A stretch of DNA of 64,000 bases, from NCBI RefSeq assembly GCF_000621785.1, contig NZ_KK211347.1, forward strand, positions 372,001 to 436,000, given 5' to 3'. The stretch comes from Ruminococcus flavefaciens ND2009. GTDB taxonomy: Bacteria > Bacillota > Clostridia > Oscillospirales > Ruminococcaceae. Position 1 is the stretch's first letter; each line of letters opens with the position of its first letter. The notes under the pieces are model-generated. The model was not told the DNA's origin, searched no databases, and saw only the letters and a program-made list of their open reading frames with translations. Positions 51,225 through 60,975 of the stretch are shown here, piece after piece. The translations under genes were made by a program, and so were the position numbers.

Positions 51225-54050
51225 ATGACCGATAAAATAATCATTAAAGGCGCAAGAGCCAATAATCTGAAAAATATAGACCTGGAGCTTCCACGCGACC
51301 GCCTCATCGTAATGACGGGACTGTCGGGCTCGGGTAAGTCCTCCCTTGCCTTCGATACCATCTACGCTGACGGTCAGCGCCGCTATGTGGAGAGCCTTTC
51401 TTCCTACGCCAGAATGTTCCTGGGACAGATGGAAAAGCCCGACGTTGACAGTATCGAGGGACTTTCTCCCGCTATTTCCATAGACCAGAAAACTACCTCC
51501 AAGAACCCCCGTTCAACCGTGGGTACCGTTACGGAGATATATGACTACCTGAGACTTCTCTACGCCCGTATCGGCGTGCCACACTGTCCTGTCTGCGGCA
51601 GGGTCATCTCACAGCAGACCATTGACCAGATGGTGGACACCCTTATGGAGCTGCCCCAGGGCACAAGACTCCAGCTTCTGGCACCTATCGTAAGGAACCG
51701 TAAGGGACAGTACACAAAGGAGCTGGAAAGCGCAAGGAAATCGGGCTTTGTCCGCGCCCGTGTGGACGGCATTATGTATGAGCTGTCCGAGGAGATAAAG
51801 CTTGATAAGAACAAAAAGCACAATATCGAGATAATCGTTGACCGTATCGTTATCAAGGAGGGCATTGAGTCCCGTATCACCGACAGCCTTGAGACTGTTT
51901 TCAACCTGTCGGGCGGTCTCGCCATAGCCGATGTCATCGACGGCGAGGAGATACTCTTCTCCCAGAATTACGCCTGTCCCGAGCATAATATCAGTATAGG
52001 CGAGCTGGAGCCCGTTATGTTCTCATTCAACAACCCCGTGGGAGCCTGCCCAAAGTGTACGGGTCTGGGAGTTTTCAGGCATATTGACCCCGACCTCATT
52101 ATCCCCAACAAGGAGCTCTCCATCGAGGAGGGAGCTATCAACGCCTCGGGCTGGAACAGTCTTGACGAGACCTCTATCGCCACTATGTATTACCGCGCTA
52201 TTTCCAAGAAGTATGGCGTTCCGCTGGACGTTCCCGTAAAGAAGCTGAAAAAGGAACAGCTTGACCTTTTCCTCTACGGAACAGGCGAGGAGACTCTTGA
52301 GCTGAAACGCCCTGCCTCCCTTGGCGGCGGCACATACCGTTCCCCCTTTGAGGGCGTTGTGAACAACCTTGAGCGCCGCTACAGAGAGACATCCAGCGAG
52401 TACTCAAAAAACGAGATAGACGAGTACATGAGCGAGGTGAACTGCCCTGTGTGCAAGGGAAAAAGGCTTCGTGACGAGTACCTTGCTGTCAAGGTAGGGG
52501 ATAAGAACATCAGCGAGCTCACGGACTTCTCCGTCAAGGAGGGGCTGCGCTTTTTCAACGAGCTGAAGCTTTCCGAGCATGATGCTTTCGTGGGCGAGCG
52601 TATCATAAAGGAGATAAAGGAGCGTCTGGGCTTCCTGGGAAGCGTGGGTCTGGAGTACCTGACACTTTCCCGTTCATCGGGCACACTCTCGGGCGGCGAG
52701 AGCCAGCGTATCCGTCTTGCCACGCAGATAGGCTCCTCATTGGTGGGAGTCCTCTACATTCTGGACGAGCCCAGTATCGGTCTGCACCAGCGTGACAACG
52801 ACAAGCTAATAGCCACGCTGAAAAGGCTCCGCGACCTTGGAAATACGCTTATAGTCGTTGAGCATGACGATGATACCATGCTGGCGGCGGACTATATCGT
52901 GGACATAGGTCCGGGAGCTGGCATTCACGGCGGAGAAGTGGTCTTCGCAGGTACAGTGGACAAGCTGCTGAAGTGTAAAAACTCCATTACGGGACAGTAC
53001 CTCAGCGGCAAAAAGAAAATAGAGATACCCAAAAAGCGCAGGAGCGGCAGCGGAAAGTTCCTGACCGTAAAGGGCGCCACTGAGCATAATCTTCAGAATA
53101 TCGACGTAAAGATACCTCTTGGCGAGCTCATATGCGTTACGGGAGTTTCGGGCTCGGGCAAGTCCTCACTCGTCAATGAGATAATCTATAAGCACCTTGC
53201 TGCAAAGCTGAACCGCGCCAAGATAAGGAGCGGCGCCTTTGCGGAGATGGAGGGCATTGAAAATCTGGACAAGGTCATCTGTATAGACCAGTCTCCCATA
53301 GGCAGGACGCCCCGTTCAAACCCTGCCACATATACAGGCGTTTTCAGCGATATACGCGACCTTTTTGCAAAGACTCCCGACGCCAAGGCTCACGGCTACG
53401 GCAGCGGAAGGTTCTCCTTCAACGTCAAGGGCGGACGATGTGAGGCTTGTGAAGGTGACGGTATCATCAAGATAGAGATGCACTTCCTGCCTGATATATA
53501 CGTTCCCTGCGAGGTCTGCAAGGGAAAGAGATACAACCGCGAGACCCTGGACGTTCACTATAAGGGCAAGTCCATCTACGATGTTCTGGAAATGACCGTG
53601 GACGAGGGCGTGGAGTTCTTCGAGCACCTGCCCAAGATAGCAAGAAAGCTGAAAACTTTACAGGAGGTAGGACTGGGCTATATCAAGATAGGTCAGCCTG
53701 CAACTACTCTCTCGGGCGGCGAGGCTCAGCGTGTAAAGCTGTCAACGGAGCTTTCCAAGCGCTCCACGGGCAATACCATTTATATCCTTGACGAGCCTAC
53801 TACGGGACTTCACACCGCCGATGTACACAAGCTCATAGACGTGCTCCAGAGACTGACAGATCAGGGAAATACTGTCCTTGTAATCGAGCACAACCTCAAT
53901 GTCATCAAGGTTGCCGATCACATCATAGACCTGGGCCCCGAGGGCGGCGACGGCGGCGGAACTATCGTCGCACAGGGCACTCCCGAGGAGGTGGCAGCCT
54001 GCGAGAAGTCCTATACGGGACAGTATCTCAGGAGTTATTTGGAGCAGTAA
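51225..54050 (+). CDS. uvrA: Excinuclease ABC subunit A
   Basis: The protein has 941 residues. It finds bulky DNA lesions for UvrBC repair. Two ABC ATPase units: first Walker [10 protein letters not shown] (near residue 32) and second [14 protein letters not shown]; signatures [13 protein letters not shown] and [13 protein letters not shown]. Zinc modules are CPVCGR..., CPKCTGLG and CEACEGDG...[14 protein letters not shown] precedes the ATG. Full length, no sign of disruption. Confidence 0.97.
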   Translation: MTDKIIIKGARANNLKNIDLELPRDRLIVMTGLSGSGKSSLAFDTIYADGQRRYVESLSSYARMFLGQMEKPDVDSIEGLSPAISIDQKTTSKNPRSTVGTVTEIYDYLRLLYARIGVPHCPVCGRVISQQTIDQMVDTLMELPQGTRLQLLAPIVRNRKGQYTKELESARKSGFVRARVDGIMYELSEEIKLDKNKKHNIEIIVDRIVIKEGIESRITDSLETVFNLSGGLAIADVIDGEEILFSQNYACPEHNISIGELEPVMFSFNNPVGACPKCTGLGVFRHIDPDLIIPNKELSIEEGAINASGWNSLDETSIATMYYRAISKKYGVPLDVPVKKLKKEQLDLFLYGTGEETLELKRPASLGGGTYRSPFEGVVNNLERRYRETSSEYSKNEIDEYMSEVNCPVCKGKRLRDEYLAVKVGDKNISELTDFSVKEGLRFFNELKLSEHDAFVGERIIKEIKERLGFLGSVGLEYLTLSRSSGTLSGGESQRIRLATQIGSSLVGVLYILDEPSIGLHQRDNDKLIATLKRLRDLGNTLIVVEHDDDTMLAADYIVDIGPGAGIHGGEVVFAGTVDKLLKCKNSITGQYLSGKKKIEIPKKRRSGSGKFLTVKGATEHNLQNIDVKIPLGELICVTGVSGSGKSSLVNEIIYKHLAAKLNRAKIRSGAFAEMEGIENLDKVICIDQSPIGRTPRSNPATYTGVFSDIRDLFAKTPDAKAHGYGSGRFSFNVKGGRCEACEGDGIIKIEMHFLPDIYVPCEVCKGKRYNRETLDVHYKGKSIYDVLEMTVDEGVEFFEHLPKIARKLKTLQEVGLGYIKIGQPATTLSGGEAQRVKLSTELSKRSTGNTIYILDEPTTGLHTADVHKLIDVLQRLTDQGNTVLVIEHNLNVIKVADHIIDLGPEGGDGGGTIVAQGTPEEVAACEKSYTGQYLRSYLEQ

Positions 54051-54097
54051 AAGCGTCCTCAGCTTCATGATCTGAAATTAAAATGGGTGATGTGTAT

Positions 54098-55078
54098 ATG
54101 AAATATAACATTCTAAATAGCTGGACTATCGGCTCAATATCCAATTATCTGTTTCAGGATGTCATGAACAGAAAAGATGTTTCTATGCGGTATATCTATG
54201 ATCTGAGTGCTATTCAGGATATACAGCTGCTTAAGAGGATATACTTCTTTGTCAACAACAGACGCCCGAAAAACAGGGAAAAACGCATAGGTAAAATGAT
54301 CGACAGGATAATAGCCGACCGCAGCGGCGATACTGCTGCTCTGATGACAAACGAGATGCTATGCTACCTCAGGGAGGAGCATCTGAGAAAGCTTCAGGAT
54401 AATGGCATTAAGCTGGTGTTAGTGCTGATAGACCCTATCGCTGCGGAGTACGACACGGCTTCGGCTGCAAGGGAGATGATGAAAAAGGTGAGCTTTGACC
54501 TTGTAATGTCATTTGACCCCGCTGACTGCGCCGAATACGGCTTTGAGTACTGCAATTCGATCTATTCCGTTATCGCTGAGAAAAAGGACTGCGTGATAAA
54601 GTATGACATCTGCTATATGGGAAATATCAAGGATCGTTTTCATTTTATCAGGAAGCTCCTCAAAGCGGCAAAAGCAAATAACGCAGAGCTTCTGCTGAGA
54701 CTGGCAGGTTGCAGCCCTGAGGAAATGGCGGAGCTTCCCGAAGAAGTATCGCTGAAGCACGTTCTGAGGTATGATCAGATCATAGATCTGACACAGGAGT
54801 CAAACTGTATTTTCGACATGACTCAGTCGGGGCAGACAGGGGTGACCTATCGTTACTATGAAGCAATAGTCTATAACAGGAAACTGCTGACGAACAACAG
54901 AGCTATTGCTGCACTGCCATATTATGACAGCCGATATATCAGGTTCTATGACAGTGTTGAGGATATTGACTGGGAATGGGTAAAGTGTCGGGAGCCTGTG
55001 GATTTTGGCTATAAAGGTGATTTCAGTCCTGTGAAGCTTCTTGAAATGGTAGAGCGGAAGCTTAATAACAAAAGCTGA
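54098..55078 (+). CDS. Glycosyltransferase-like polysaccharide protein
   Basis: About 326 residues from the ATG at 54098 (GGTGAT seven bases upstream; an ATG at 54083 is the alternative). The C-terminal part has QSGQTGVTYRYYEAIVYNRKLLTNN, here seen as TGVTYRYYEAIVYNRKLLTNN-like motif shared by CapM/lipopolysaccharide-type transferases that place a nucleotide sugar. YDQIIDLTQESNCIFDMTQS is a matching upstream helix. The N-terminal half is less conserved. It follows uvrA closely but probably belongs functionally to the surface polysaccharide genes beyond the recombinase. Confidence 0.65.
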   Translation: MKYNILNSWTIGSISNYLFQDVMNRKDVSMRYIYDLSAIQDIQLLKRIYFFVNNRRPKNREKRIGKMIDRIIADRSGDTAALMTNEMLCYLREEHLRKLQDNGIKLVLVLIDPIAAEYDTASAAREMMKKVSFDLVMSFDPADCAEYGFEYCNSIYSVIAEKKDCVIKYDICYMGNIKDRFHFIRKLLKAAKANNAELLLRLAGCSPEEMAELPEEVSLKHVLRYDQIIDLTQESNCIFDMTQSGQTGVTYRYYEAIVYNRKLLTNNRAIAALPYYDSRYIRFYDSVEDIDWEWVKCREPVDFGYKGDFSPVKLLEMVERKLNNKS

Positions 55079-55088
55079 ATATGTATGA

Positions 55089-55119
55089 GAAGATGCTTGT
55101 AACAGGCATCTTCTTTTTT
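55089..55119. terminator. Terminator between glycosyltransferase-like gene and recombinase gene
   Basis: GAAGATGC and GCATCTTC arms (55089-55096, 55106-55113), then TTTTTT on the + strand. Confidence 0.85.
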
Positions 55120-55133
55120 GTACATCTTCATTT

Positions 55134-57323
55134 TTACCCTTCGATCTGCCGCGCAAGAAACTGTGCAGAGGCGTTGATGAGACTCTTTTGCAGATCGGTG
55201 ACCTCACGGCATTTTTCGCTGGTCATAAACGCTACGGCTCCCGAAACATCGCCTGCTGTGATGATTGGCAGAGCAGCTATGGCGGTGCGCTCCACGCCCT
55301 CCGCGGGGAAGAAGCTGTTGGTGCTGCCGTCGGGGCAGAAGAACTGTCCGCGGCTTTCCATGAGCTCTTCAAGCTGTCCTGTGACGCGGCGCTCGGCGAA
55401 TTCCTTCCTCGGCACGCCAGCCGATGCCACAACGTGATCCTTGTCGAATATTACCACGGGGCAGCCCGCTATCTTGTGCATAATATCTGCCACATATCCC
55501 GCGTTTTCGCTCATTTCGCTGACTGCGGAATACTTCTTGAAGATGACCTCACCCTCGCTGTTTGTGTATATCTCAAGGGGGTCGCCGTTTATGACAGTGT
55601 TGATACTGCCGGGAGCCCGCCTCTGCTTCGTGAGGGGAACGGTTATGGGCTGTGCTTCGGTGTTTTCGGAGACTGTAGGCTCATCGGGGACGCTTTCTCC
55701 CTCATCACGTCCGTTCTCTGTAAGAGTACCGCAGCGGAGCAGCTTGTCTATATCAGCCTTTAGCTTTATCTCAACGCTGTCGGTGTGGACTGTTATCCTG
55801 TCCACGATGAAGGCGACGTCGGTCTTGTCCAGCACCTCCTTCTGCACTATGTTGTCGAAGATGTCAAGAACGTCATTGGCTATGCGGCTGACCTTTACCA
55901 TGGTATTGTGCTTGTCGGCTGTCATCGCAAGCTGATTTTTCAGCCCTGTTATCCGCTTTGTCAGCGACTCTATCTCCTCGGCGTAGACCTCCTCGGTGAG
56001 CTCGGCGCGGTCGGGATTTCGTGCGATGTCTCTTGCCTGCTGCCTGGTCAGCAGCTTTATCTGTAGCTTTGCCTCCTCTATCTCGGAGTTGATGTTTTCC
56101 ACAAGAGTCCTGCTCTGTCCGGTCTCACGCTTCTGTTTCCGTATGCTCTCGCGGAGCTGTTCCAGCATTTCCGAGGAGTTTTCGCGGACGCGGAGAATGT
56201 AGCTTTTCAGTATGCCGTCCAGAACGTCGGCTCTGATGTAGTGGGAGGTACAGCTCCTGAGCCCGTGCTTGTGATAGCCTGAGCAGTGATAGGCGCTGAG
56301 CTTCGGGCGGCTCAGTGAGAACATAGGAGCACCGCAGTCTCCACAGAACATAAAGCCCGAGTACACGTTTTCGTACTTTCTTATGCCGTTGTAGCCCGAC
56401 CTGCCGCGGAGCTTTATCTGCTCCTGCACCTGAGCGAATACCTTGTAGTCGATGAGGGGCTCATGGAAGTCCTCGAAGACCAGCTGCTCCTTCAGCTCCA
56501 CCTTCTCCTCGGGACCGTTTATGCGGCGGCGTCTGAACTTGCCCTGCCTTAGAGTGCCAATGTAGAAATCATTCTGCAATATCTGTCCCACTGTACCTGC
56601 CGACCACTTTTCTGCGGAGCGGATATGGCTCTCCCTGCCGCAGGCGGTTATGAGCTGGTCACGGCGGGCTGAGGGAGTGCTGATACACTTCTTCGTCAGG
56701 TACTCGGCGATACGGTGATAGCCCCAGCCCCTGAGATACAGTCCGAAGATCTCCTTCACCACTTCAGCTGCCTCCTCGTCGGGAGCATAGCGGTTGCCGA
56801 TGCTCCTGCCGGGGAGGAAAATGTAGCCGTAGGGAGCTCCGCACTGCCACTGACCCTGCTCCTGACGCCGCTTCACCACCGCCTTGACCTTGCGGGAGGT
56901 GTCTGTGACAGGCATCTCGTTCATGAGAAAATGGAATGAGATCATCTGCCAGTTGTCGCTCTCTGCGGAGTAGTCTATGTTGTCACCGATGGAGATTATC
57001 CTCATGCCGGCGTCGCGGAGGTCCTCCAGCTCCACCAGTCCCTTGCTGTTGCGTCGGGAAAATCGTGAGAAGTCCTTGACGATGAGTATGTCATATTCGT
57101 GAGCCATCATCCGGCGGCGGAGCTCCTGATAGCCCTCACGCTGCTCAAAGGTGTAGCCCGAGCGGTCGCGGTCCTCGTAGAAGTCCGGCACACTGTCGGG
57201 AAAGTATCTCTGAACATAGTCCGAGATGATGAGCTTCTGGTTTTCGATAGACGTGTTATCGCGGTCGAGCTCCAGGTCTACCGAGATACGGCAGTAGCCT
57301 GCGATATTGTAATGTGAGCTCAT
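55134..57323 (-). CDS. Large serine recombinase fused to a SpoVT-like AbrB/GAF domain
   Basis: The protein has 729 residues from the ATG at 57323 (GGAAGG ten bases upstream). The resolvase domain comes first: AGYCRISVD with the catalytic Ser near residue 14, VKDFSRFSRRNSKGLVELE and the flanking Arg residues. The recombinase domain (about 165-290), a zinc ribbon (FCGDCGAPMF...CSGYHKHGLRSCTSHY, about 325-370) and a coiled coil (about 395-480) follow as in phage and ICE integrases. From about residue 560 the protein changes to a SpoVT-type module: GDPLEIYTNSEGEVIFKKYS (end of the AbrB-like part) and a GAF-like domain with YVADIMHKIAGCPVVIFDKDHV, ALPIITAGDVSGAVAFM and SAQFLARQIEG. This tail is not normal for serine integrases. 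A perfect CGGCGTAC / GTACGCCG hairpin lies upstream (57446-57466). Confidence 0.88.
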   Translation of the reverse strand: MSSHYNIAGYCRISVDLELDRDNTSIENQKLIISDYVQRYFPDSVPDFYEDRDRSGYTFEQREGYQELRRRMMAHEYDILIVKDFSRFSRRNSKGLVELEDLRDAGMRIISIGDNIDYSAESDNWQMISFHFLMNEMPVTDTSRKVKAVVKRRQEQGQWQCGAPYGYIFLPGRSIGNRYAPDEEAAEVVKEIFGLYLRGWGYHRIAEYLTKKCISTPSARRDQLITACGRESHIRSAEKWSAGTVGQILQNDFYIGTLRQGKFRRRRINGPEEKVELKEQLVFEDFHEPLIDYKVFAQVQEQIKLRGRSGYNGIRKYENVYSGFMFCGDCGAPMFSLSRPKLSAYHCSGYHKHGLRSCTSHYIRADVLDGILKSYILRVRENSSEMLEQLRESIRKQKRETGQSRTLVENINSEIEEAKLQIKLLTRQQARDIARNPDRAELTEEVYAEEIESLTKRITGLKNQLAMTADKHNTMVKVSRIANDVLDIFDNIVQKEVLDKTDVAFIVDRITVHTDSVEIKLKADIDKLLRCGTLTENGRDEGESVPDEPTVSENTEAQPITVPLTKQRRAPGSINTVINGDPLEIYTNSEGEVIFKKYSAVSEMSENAGYVADIMHKIAGCPVVIFDKDHVVASAGVPRKEFAERRVTGQLEELMESRGQFFCPDGSTNSFFPAEGVERTAIAALPIITAGDVSGAVAFMTSEKCREVTDLQKSLINASAQFLARQIEG

Positions 57324-57471
57324 ATTTCCACATCCTTCCTGTTTTTGAAGATATACCGGGGGTTGCCTCATTACTATTCTATCATTCCGCGCCCGGGAAA
57401 GCAATGGAAGATACTGATAAAAAACCGGTAAGTATTGGCAATAAGCGGCGTACTTGGTGTACGCCGTCATC

Positions 57472-57660
57472 TTATACAGCCAGATTGTTGAGGAGCAGTC
57501 CCTCTGCGGAGCTGAACAGGTCGCCGCTTCCCGACCTGAAAAGAGCGATCCTGTATTTCTTGTCCCGCCAGTCCGCGCAGAGCCGTCTGATAAACTCCTC
57601 TGAGCCCTGCTGCTGGTCTGTATTGGACAGCCATATTTCGATGACCTTTGTCTTATCCAT
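57472..57660 (-). CDS. Small protein encoded upstream of the recombinase
   Basis: The protein has 62 residues: KVIEIWLSNTDQ at the start and YRIALFRSGSGDLF and LLLNNLA near the end. This pattern resembles small conserved proteins that accompany serine recombinases in mobile elements of Firmicutes (recalled, not verified). It is on the same strand, 148 bases before the recombinase gene, with a hairpin between. No function is known. Confidence 0.6.
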   Translation of the reverse strand: MDKTKVIEIWLSNTDQQQGSEEFIRRLCADWRDKKYRIALFRSGSGDLFSSAEGLLLNNLAV

Positions 57661-58062
57661 GATTTTAACTTCTATATAGCATCACTCCCTGCGTTCATTT
57701 TTGGAAGGGCGTGTCTGTGTTATACACTTTCTTCACCTCCGTTGTTTCCCGGGAGACTGTTTATTACCTTCCTGCGGTGCAGACAGGCGTGACCCTGCGT
57801 TTTATTGTTTTTGTATGGAAACGGGTGTCAGAGGAGGGGATAAGCATCTGGCAAAGGGGAAATTGCAGGGCAGCCGGCAATATAAAAATCATATATCTCA
57901 GCCTTCCGCGGAGACTTTGCATTATTGTTTGACCATAGTAACATTATCCTTAAAGTAGAACAGATGGCAATTAGTGATAGTTAGCTGCCTGTATTCAGAA
58001 AAAAACGGGGAGTGATCCGCAGTCGATACCCACATCTCTGCTTCAGGGATTAAGAATATATA

Positions 58063-58091
58063 TTGACTAAATATATTACACTTTGTATATA
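58063..58091 (+). promoter_or_regulatory. Candidate distal promoter of the polysaccharide operon
   Basis: TTGACT (58063-58068), 17 bases, TATATA (58086-58091). It would start a leader of about 390 bases. Confidence 0.45.
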
Positions 58092-58170
58092 GTTATAGAT
58101 TTTTTACAGCGTTTGTAATTCAAATATTATCAAGTTATTATTTGTAATCAAATCAGTCCGGAAGCTGATC

Positions 58171-58266
58171 GGCAGCACTGATGAATAAACGGTAAATAGG
58201 CGTTTGCTGCTGTCGGCACAGTGATCCCGAACACTGTGCTGCTGCCGTGGGAAAATGGTGTTTTTT
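58171..58266 (+). promoter_or_regulatory. Structured leader segment with alternative pairings and a T-run
   Basis: GGCAGCA (58171-58177) can pair with TGCTGCT (58206-58212) or with TGCTGCC (58240-58246). A strong GCACAGTG / CACTGTGC hairpin (58216-58223, 58232-58239) lies inside and a TTTTTT run ends at 58266. This looks like an attenuator or small RNA end but matches no class I know. The rest of 57661-58486 has no gene. Confidence 0.4.
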
Positions 58267-58304
58267 CTGCTGATATCTTTATTTTGATAGATGTTTGCAG
58301 AAAG

Positions 58305-58377
58305 TATCTGTCAGGATTTTGCTATTTGTCAAGTATTAACAAAAATAGTACAATATTTTATTTATCCTTGACAGATA
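58305..58377. repeat. Inverted repeat spanning the proximal -35 of the polysaccharide operon
   Basis: TATCTGTCAGGA (58305-58316) and TCCTTGACAGATA (58365-58377) are inverted with one base inserted. The right arm contains the -35 TTGACA. The AT-rich middle also has CTATTT / AAATAG arms. Confidence 0.65.
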
Positions 58378-58397
58378 ATGGAAAGATGTATTATAAT
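58368..58397 (+). promoter_or_regulatory. Proximal sigmaA promoter of the polysaccharide operon
   Basis: TTGACA (58368-58373), 18 bases, TATAAT (58392-58397), 90 bases before the kinase start. Confidence 0.8.
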
Positions 58398-58486
58398 AAT
58401 AATGTACTTTTGCATATATTACAAATTGTATATTATAAATGATATAATACATCATATAGACTATAAGTAAAGTGAGGATATGAAAA

Positions 58487-60028
58487 TTGAAGAACGATGG
58501 AAAAGATATGATCGATCTACGCACCCTTATCTCGCTGCTTCTCAGTAAGCTCTGGCTGATAATCCTGATGGCGGTCCTGGGGGGAGCTGCCGCGTTTTGT
58601 TTTTCTAAATTCGCTATGCCCCTGAAATACTCATCTCATATTTCAATGTATGTGCAGAGCTATACGGGGATCTCTGAGAATGTCAATAATCCCAATAATA
58701 TCAGCAACTCCAAGCAGCTTGTAAATACATATATCGAAGTCCTCAAGGATGATGCGGTTATGAATGCGGTGGCTGAGGAGCTGAGAGGCTCTTTCGATAA
58801 TTCCACCCTTGCGGAGAACTTCTCCATAGTTGACGGCAGGATCACCCCCTCTTCGCTGAGAGACTGCATCACTATCACCTCCGTGACCGATACCAGCGCA
58901 CTTAAACTGTCTGCGGTCACTAAAAATGCGGAGATATCCGCAGCTATCTGCAATGACATCGCAAAGGTGGCTCCCGAATACCTTCAGGAAGCTGTCGGCG
59001 TGGGACAGATAAACACCATTGATACCGCAAAGGTCTATAATTCGCCTGTTGCTCCAAATGTGAAGAAGAACGCCATGCTGGGATTCCTGGCAGCTGCAAT
59101 GCTGACCGCTCTGGCTATCATCGCCGTGGACTTTTTCGACAACACAGTCAAGGATACCGTATGGCTGGGGGATAAGTTCAAGAAGCCCATAATCGGCGAG
59201 ATACAGCAGTTCGAGGACGAGAAGAAGAGAAAGAAGAACGCTGAGGACAGCCATACAAAGCTTACCGACAAGAACGTTCCCTTCTCGGTCGTTGAGAGCT
59301 ACAAGTCTATCAGAACAAATATCACCTTCGCCCTTTCCACTACGGAAAAGAAGATATTCACTGTTTCTTCTGCAAATCCTGCGGAGGGCAAGTCAACTAC
59401 TTCCGCAAATATCGCTATCGCTCTTGCACAGGGCGGAAACAAGGTCCTCCTTGTGGACGGCGACCTGAGAAAGAGCTGCCAGCACAAGATATTCGGTATA
59501 AAGAACAAGAAGGGACTTTCCTCGGCTATCGGAAAGATGGCTTCCGTTGAGGAGTGCATCTCCAGAAATGTTATGGAAAATCTGGACGTAATGCCCGCAG
59601 GTCCTACGCCTCCCAATCCATCGGAGCTCCTTGCTTCCGACAATATGGAGGCTATCCTCAGTGACCTCAGCGAGAAGTATTCCGTTATTATCATTGATAC
59701 TCCTCCCGTAAATGTGGTCACAGATGCCATGGAGCTTGCAAATAAGGTCTCGGGTATCATAATGGTCACCCGTTACGGCAAGACCACAACCGATGACATT
59801 GATAACGCAATGAGCAAGATAGAGTTCGCCAAGATGAATATGCTGGGATTTATCCTCAACGACATCAAGGTGGGACGCGGCGGCAAGTACTACTCAAAGT
59901 ACAAATACGACAAGAACTACGGCTACGGCAGCAGTCACAGCGTGGACTCCGATGATGAGGAGGAAAAGCCTGTGGAAAAGAAGTCCGCTGACAAGGACTC
60001 TGCCAAAAAGAAAAAAGGCGGTAAATAA
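58487..60028 (+). CDS. Wzz-type chain-length protein fused to bacterial tyrosine kinase
   Basis: The protein has 513 residues from a TTG at 58487 with GAGGA nine bases upstream (ATG at 58508 is the alternative). The N-terminal Wzz domain has two membrane spans (LLLSKLWLIILMAVLGG, MLGFLAAAMLTALAIIAV). The kinase has Walker A ANPAEGKSTTS (about 296-306), Walker A' VLLVDGDLRKS and Walker B SVIIIDTPPV. The C-terminal tyrosine cluster YYSKYKYDKNYGYG is the autophosphorylation tail. It controls export and length of capsule or exopolysaccharide. Most Firmicutes split these two parts; here they are one chain. Confidence 0.93.
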   Translation: MKNDGKDMIDLRTLISLLLSKLWLIILMAVLGGAAAFCFSKFAMPLKYSSHISMYVQSYTGISENVNNPNNISNSKQLVNTYIEVLKDDAVMNAVAEELRGSFDNSTLAENFSIVDGRITPSSLRDCITITSVTDTSALKLSAVTKNAEISAAICNDIAKVAPEYLQEAVGVGQINTIDTAKVYNSPVAPNVKKNAMLGFLAAAMLTALAIIAVDFFDNTVKDTVWLGDKFKKPIIGEIQQFEDEKKRKKNAEDSHTKLTDKNVPFSVVESYKSIRTNITFALSTTEKKIFTVSSANPAEGKSTTSANIAIALAQGGNKVLLVDGDLRKSCQHKIFGIKNKKGLSSAIGKMASVEECISRNVMENLDVMPAGPTPPNPSELLASDNMEAILSDLSEKYSVIIIDTPPVNVVTDAMELANKVSGIIMVTRYGKTTTDDIDNAMSKIEFAKMNMLGFILNDIKVGRGGKYYSKYKYDKNYGYGSSHSVDSDDEEEKPVEKKSADKDSAKKKKGGK

Positions 60029-60705
60029 TGCTTACAGACCATCATTGCCATGTACTCCCGTCAATTGATGACGGCTCTGACAGCGTTGAGACTTCACTTG
60101 CTATGCTTGACATGATGAAGCAGCAGGGAGTTGAGAGAGTGGTGTTCACTCCTCACTTCTATGCCCACAGGGAAAAGTCGGTGGAAAGCTTCCTTGAAAA
60201 ACGCAGAGAAGCTTTTGAAGCCATAAAGGACAGCTCTCCCATAAAGGATATGCTGCTGGGGGCAGAGGTGGCTGTGGAGCACGGTATCTCCGAGCTGAAG
60301 GATATAGAAAAGCTGGCGATACAGGGGACTAAGCTCATTCTTATGGAGTTCCCCTACAGAGGGTACAAGGAATGGATGTCCGAGGAGATATACAATATTT
60401 CCGCGGAGTTCGGTCTGACAATAGTTTATGCCCATATACACAGATATACAGAGTATTACACAAAGGAACAGCTTGAGGGAGTCCTCAGCAGGGAGTCGGT
60501 TTATCAGATAAACAACGAGGCTTTCGGGAGCTTCCGCAGCAGACGCTTTGTGAAAAAGCTCATGAAAGAGGGCTATTCCCTCATATACGGCAGTGATGCC
60601 CATAATACGACCTCAAGGAGACCTAACTGGGACCTCCTCATAAAGAAATGCAGCAAAGAAGATATAGAGTCTTCAGACGGAACAATAGAGAAATATCTCG
60701 TCTGA
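60028..60705 (+). CDS. PHP-type protein-tyrosine phosphatase (CpsB/YwqE family)
   Basis: The protein has 225 residues. Metal ligands: DHHCHVLPSIDDG, FTPHFY, GAEVAVEHG, YAHIHRY and YGSDAHN. It removes phosphate from the tyrosine tail of the kinase. The ATG shares its A with the kinase stop (TAATG), so expression is tightly coupled. Kinase and phosphatase together cycle polysaccharide assembly. Confidence 0.95.
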   Translation: MLTDHHCHVLPSIDDGSDSVETSLAMLDMMKQQGVERVVFTPHFYAHREKSVESFLEKRREAFEAIKDSSPIKDMLLGAEVAVEHGISELKDIEKLAIQGTKLILMEFPYRGYKEWMSEEIYNISAEFGLTIVYAHIHRYTEYYTKEQLEGVLSRESVYQINNEAFGSFRSRRFVKKLMKEGYSLIYGSDAHNTTSRRPNWDLLIKKCSKEDIESSDGTIEKYLV

Positions 60706-60874
60706 TACAGCAAAACGCACTTTATTTCCGAAAATGATCATTTCAGGCTTTATCGTGCCGATAGGGGCATGATATAAGTTCTTTTATGGGCAGAATCGAT
60801 ATGAGAGATCAGTGCATTTTCAGCCAGCGTTTTCATAAACGGGTAACATAGGCGAAATATTAGCCGGTCAATAT

Positions 60875-60962
60875 GAATGAGAAACAGATAAATGTGATAG
60901 AACGCATTATTTGGTCTGTACAGGCGTTCGGAAAAGTTTCTCATTCTTCTTTATCTTTTTTC
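60875..60962 (+). terminator. Compound hairpin and T-rich run before the acetyltransferase gene
   Basis: GAATGAGAAAC (60875-60885) pairs with GTTTCTCATTC (60936-60946), with an inner GAACGC / GCGTTC stem (60900-60905, 60924-60929). TTCTTTATCTTTTTTC follows. It may end or attenuate the kinase-phosphatase transcript. Confidence 0.6.
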
Positions 60963-60975
60963 AGGGGGAAAAACA

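Noticed and set aside
55134..57470. Recombinase start at 57470
   Set aside because: The residues before MSSHYNIAGYCRIS are not resolvase-like and include a palindromic hairpin; the ATG at 57323 has a ribosome site.
55134..57660. Recombinase and small gene taken as part of an integrated conjugative element
   Set aside because: No relaxase, coupling protein, replication gene or paired attachment sites were seen; housekeeping uvrA and the polysaccharide operon flank it.
57661..58486. Cyclic-di-GMP riboswitch upstream of the polysaccharide kinase
   Set aside because: The conserved GEMM sequence blocks could not be found on either strand.
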